Notes under the pieces: model-generated
Told to the model about the DNA's origin: nothing
The model's input: only the letters and a program-made list of their open reading frames with translations
Database searches by the model: none
Part shown: positions 63,337 to 64,000 of the stretch, one piece after another
Position numbering within the stretch: the first letter of the stretch is position 1
Layout of the letters: the number at the start of each line of letters is the position of its first letter
Position numbers and translations under genes: made by a program
Assembly: GCF_013359905.1 (NCBI RefSeq)
Contig: NZ_JABMCC010000118.1
Location: forward strand, 744,001-808,000
Reading direction: 5' to 3'
Origin: Paenibacillus taichungensis
GTDB lineage: Bacteria; Bacillota; Bacilli; Paenibacillales; Paenibacillaceae
DNA: 64,000 bases

Positions 63337-64000
63337 TTACTTCGTAACGGCTCTCCAGCTTCCGTCAGCTTGTACCAGAACTCGGCCGTTCTCAACCACA
63401 GAGATTTGTGTTCCGGCAACCGCGATGGATGATACATCGGAAGATACGGTGTATAGCTTGGTTTGTTTTCCAGTTACCGGGTCGATCGAAAGGATCACGC
63501 TGTTGCTGTCATCCTGGGCCGCCAGTACATACAAGGTTCCACCCGACAGAATAGCTTGTTCTACATCGTACTCGGCATACACCGGCGTAGACTTTTGAGA
63601 TGAATCCACAGACAGCAACGATGCTTTACCGTCTTCGGAAGGTACACTCACGTAGTAGGCTTTTTGTCCGTCAGCAGACCATACAAATACCTTGTCGTCG
63701 GTTGATGTTGTGAGCTTCACAGCCTCTGGTTTTGAATCTCCTGTGTTATACGAAAATATTTGCTGTTGATTGGATGAGAAATCAATGGAGACATTGTCTT
63801 CATCCACATTGGTTGTATCCGAAGTTACGGTCCCAAGTGTTGTTACGGTATAGATGAATTTCTTGCCGTCAGCAGAAACATTCAGGTTTTCCTTATAATC
63901 CACCTTGTCTTCGACCACTTTCGTAATCGCGCCATCCGCCAGATTAAGCTTGGCAATCACGGACCCTTTATCCCCTTGCAGGAAGTAGATTGCATTCCCG
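63337..64000 (-). CDS. Beta-propeller-like extracytoplasmic protein, C-terminal part (5' end outside window)
   Basis: The frame is open from the right edge (GNAIYFLQGDKGSVIAKLNL) to the stop at 63337. It shows repeated short beta strands with D-G-K, S-A-D-G-K-K and W-S-A-D-G-Q turns, as in TolB/WD-like propellers. No catalytic motif is visible. It ends 55 nt before pstS, and no promoter is clear in the gap, so it may be the upstream member of the pst transcript. The function is unknown. Confidence 0.7.
   Translation of the reverse strand, partial: GNAIYFLQGDKGSVIAKLNLADGAITKVVEDKVDYKENLNVSADGKKFIYTVTTLGTVTSDTTNVDEDNVSIDFSSNQQQIFSYNTGDSKPEAVKLTTSTDDKVFVWSADGQKAYYVSVPSEDGKASLLSVDSSQKSTPVYAEYDVEQAILSGGTLYVLAAQDDSNSVILSIDPVTGKQTKLYTVSSDVSSIAVAGTQISVVENGRVLVQADGSWRAVTK

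Noticed and set aside
1..64000. CRISPR arrays, tRNA or rRNA genes, transposases, phage genes
   Set aside because: No regularly spaced repeats, tRNA cloverleaf sequence, rRNA sequence or mobile-element protein was seen on either strand.

Overview
The window reads as chromosomal DNA of a Gram-positive Firmicute, most likely Paenibacillus or a close relative. The reasons are strong GGAGG-type ribosome binding sites, a surface protein with three C-terminal SLH domains, TetR/MarR/ROK regulators, and a very large NRPS-PKS operon of bacilli type. No rRNA, tRNA, CRISPR array, intact IS element or phage gene was seen.

Layout. 1-1970: the end of a chemotaxis receptor, a GNAT remnant and a small secreted repeat protein. 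1971-3991: a TetR-controlled MFS exporter with a perfect 15-bp operator-like palindrome. 4016-36175: a minus-strand biosynthetic operon of 14 genes read from a consensus promoter at 36248-36275. In transcription order it encodes a four-TM membrane protein; a 5,614-residue NRPS-PKS (C-A-PCP-KS-AT-ACP-C-A-PCP-KS-AT*-ACP-C-A-PCP-E-like); a FAAL-ACP-KS protein; a carrier protein; an acyl-CoA dehydrogenase; a discrete acyltransferase; a GSA-type aminotransferase; a 3-hydroxyacyl-CoA dehydrogenase; an FkbH-like protein; a second carrier; a CPBP-like membrane protein lacking the usual catalytic residues; a type II thioesterase; and an ABC exporter pair. Inferred chemistry: a fatty acid is adenylated, extended once by a KS supplied in trans, and possibly converted to a beta-amino acyl starter as in the mycosubtilin/iturin family. 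Three amino acids and two ketide units are then added. One ketide module has a dead AT and probably receives its unit in trans, plausibly hydroxymalonyl made by the FkbH/FkbK/FkbI/FkbJ-like set. No KR, DH, ER or terminal TE domain is present. I do not recognise the product.

36622-39125: an MFS permease and a ROK regulator. 39325-44311: small unknown proteins, a TetR regulator, an amidohydrolase, an alpha/beta hydrolase and two gene remnants. Two copies of an apparently structured element (37932-38050 minus, 41036-41205 plus) lie 5' of the MFS and amidohydrolase genes, in the gene direction. Their stems are supported by compensatory base changes, which suggests an uncharacterised leader RNA or a structured repeat.

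44340-51433: a guanidine-I (ykkC) riboswitch with its terminator controls two DUF1989/UAAP proteins, a biotin-dependent carboxylase and an allophanate hydrolase. This is a guanidine rather than a urea degradation operon. 51620-53754: an APC permease and a TetR regulator. 54048-57587: an S-layer-anchored PHP-domain protein. 58089-59561: a divergent MarR/SDR pair with operator-like repeats over the SDR promoter. 59628-64000: the phosphate transport operon pstS-pstC-pstA-pstB and the end of an upstream beta-propeller-like protein that runs out of the window.
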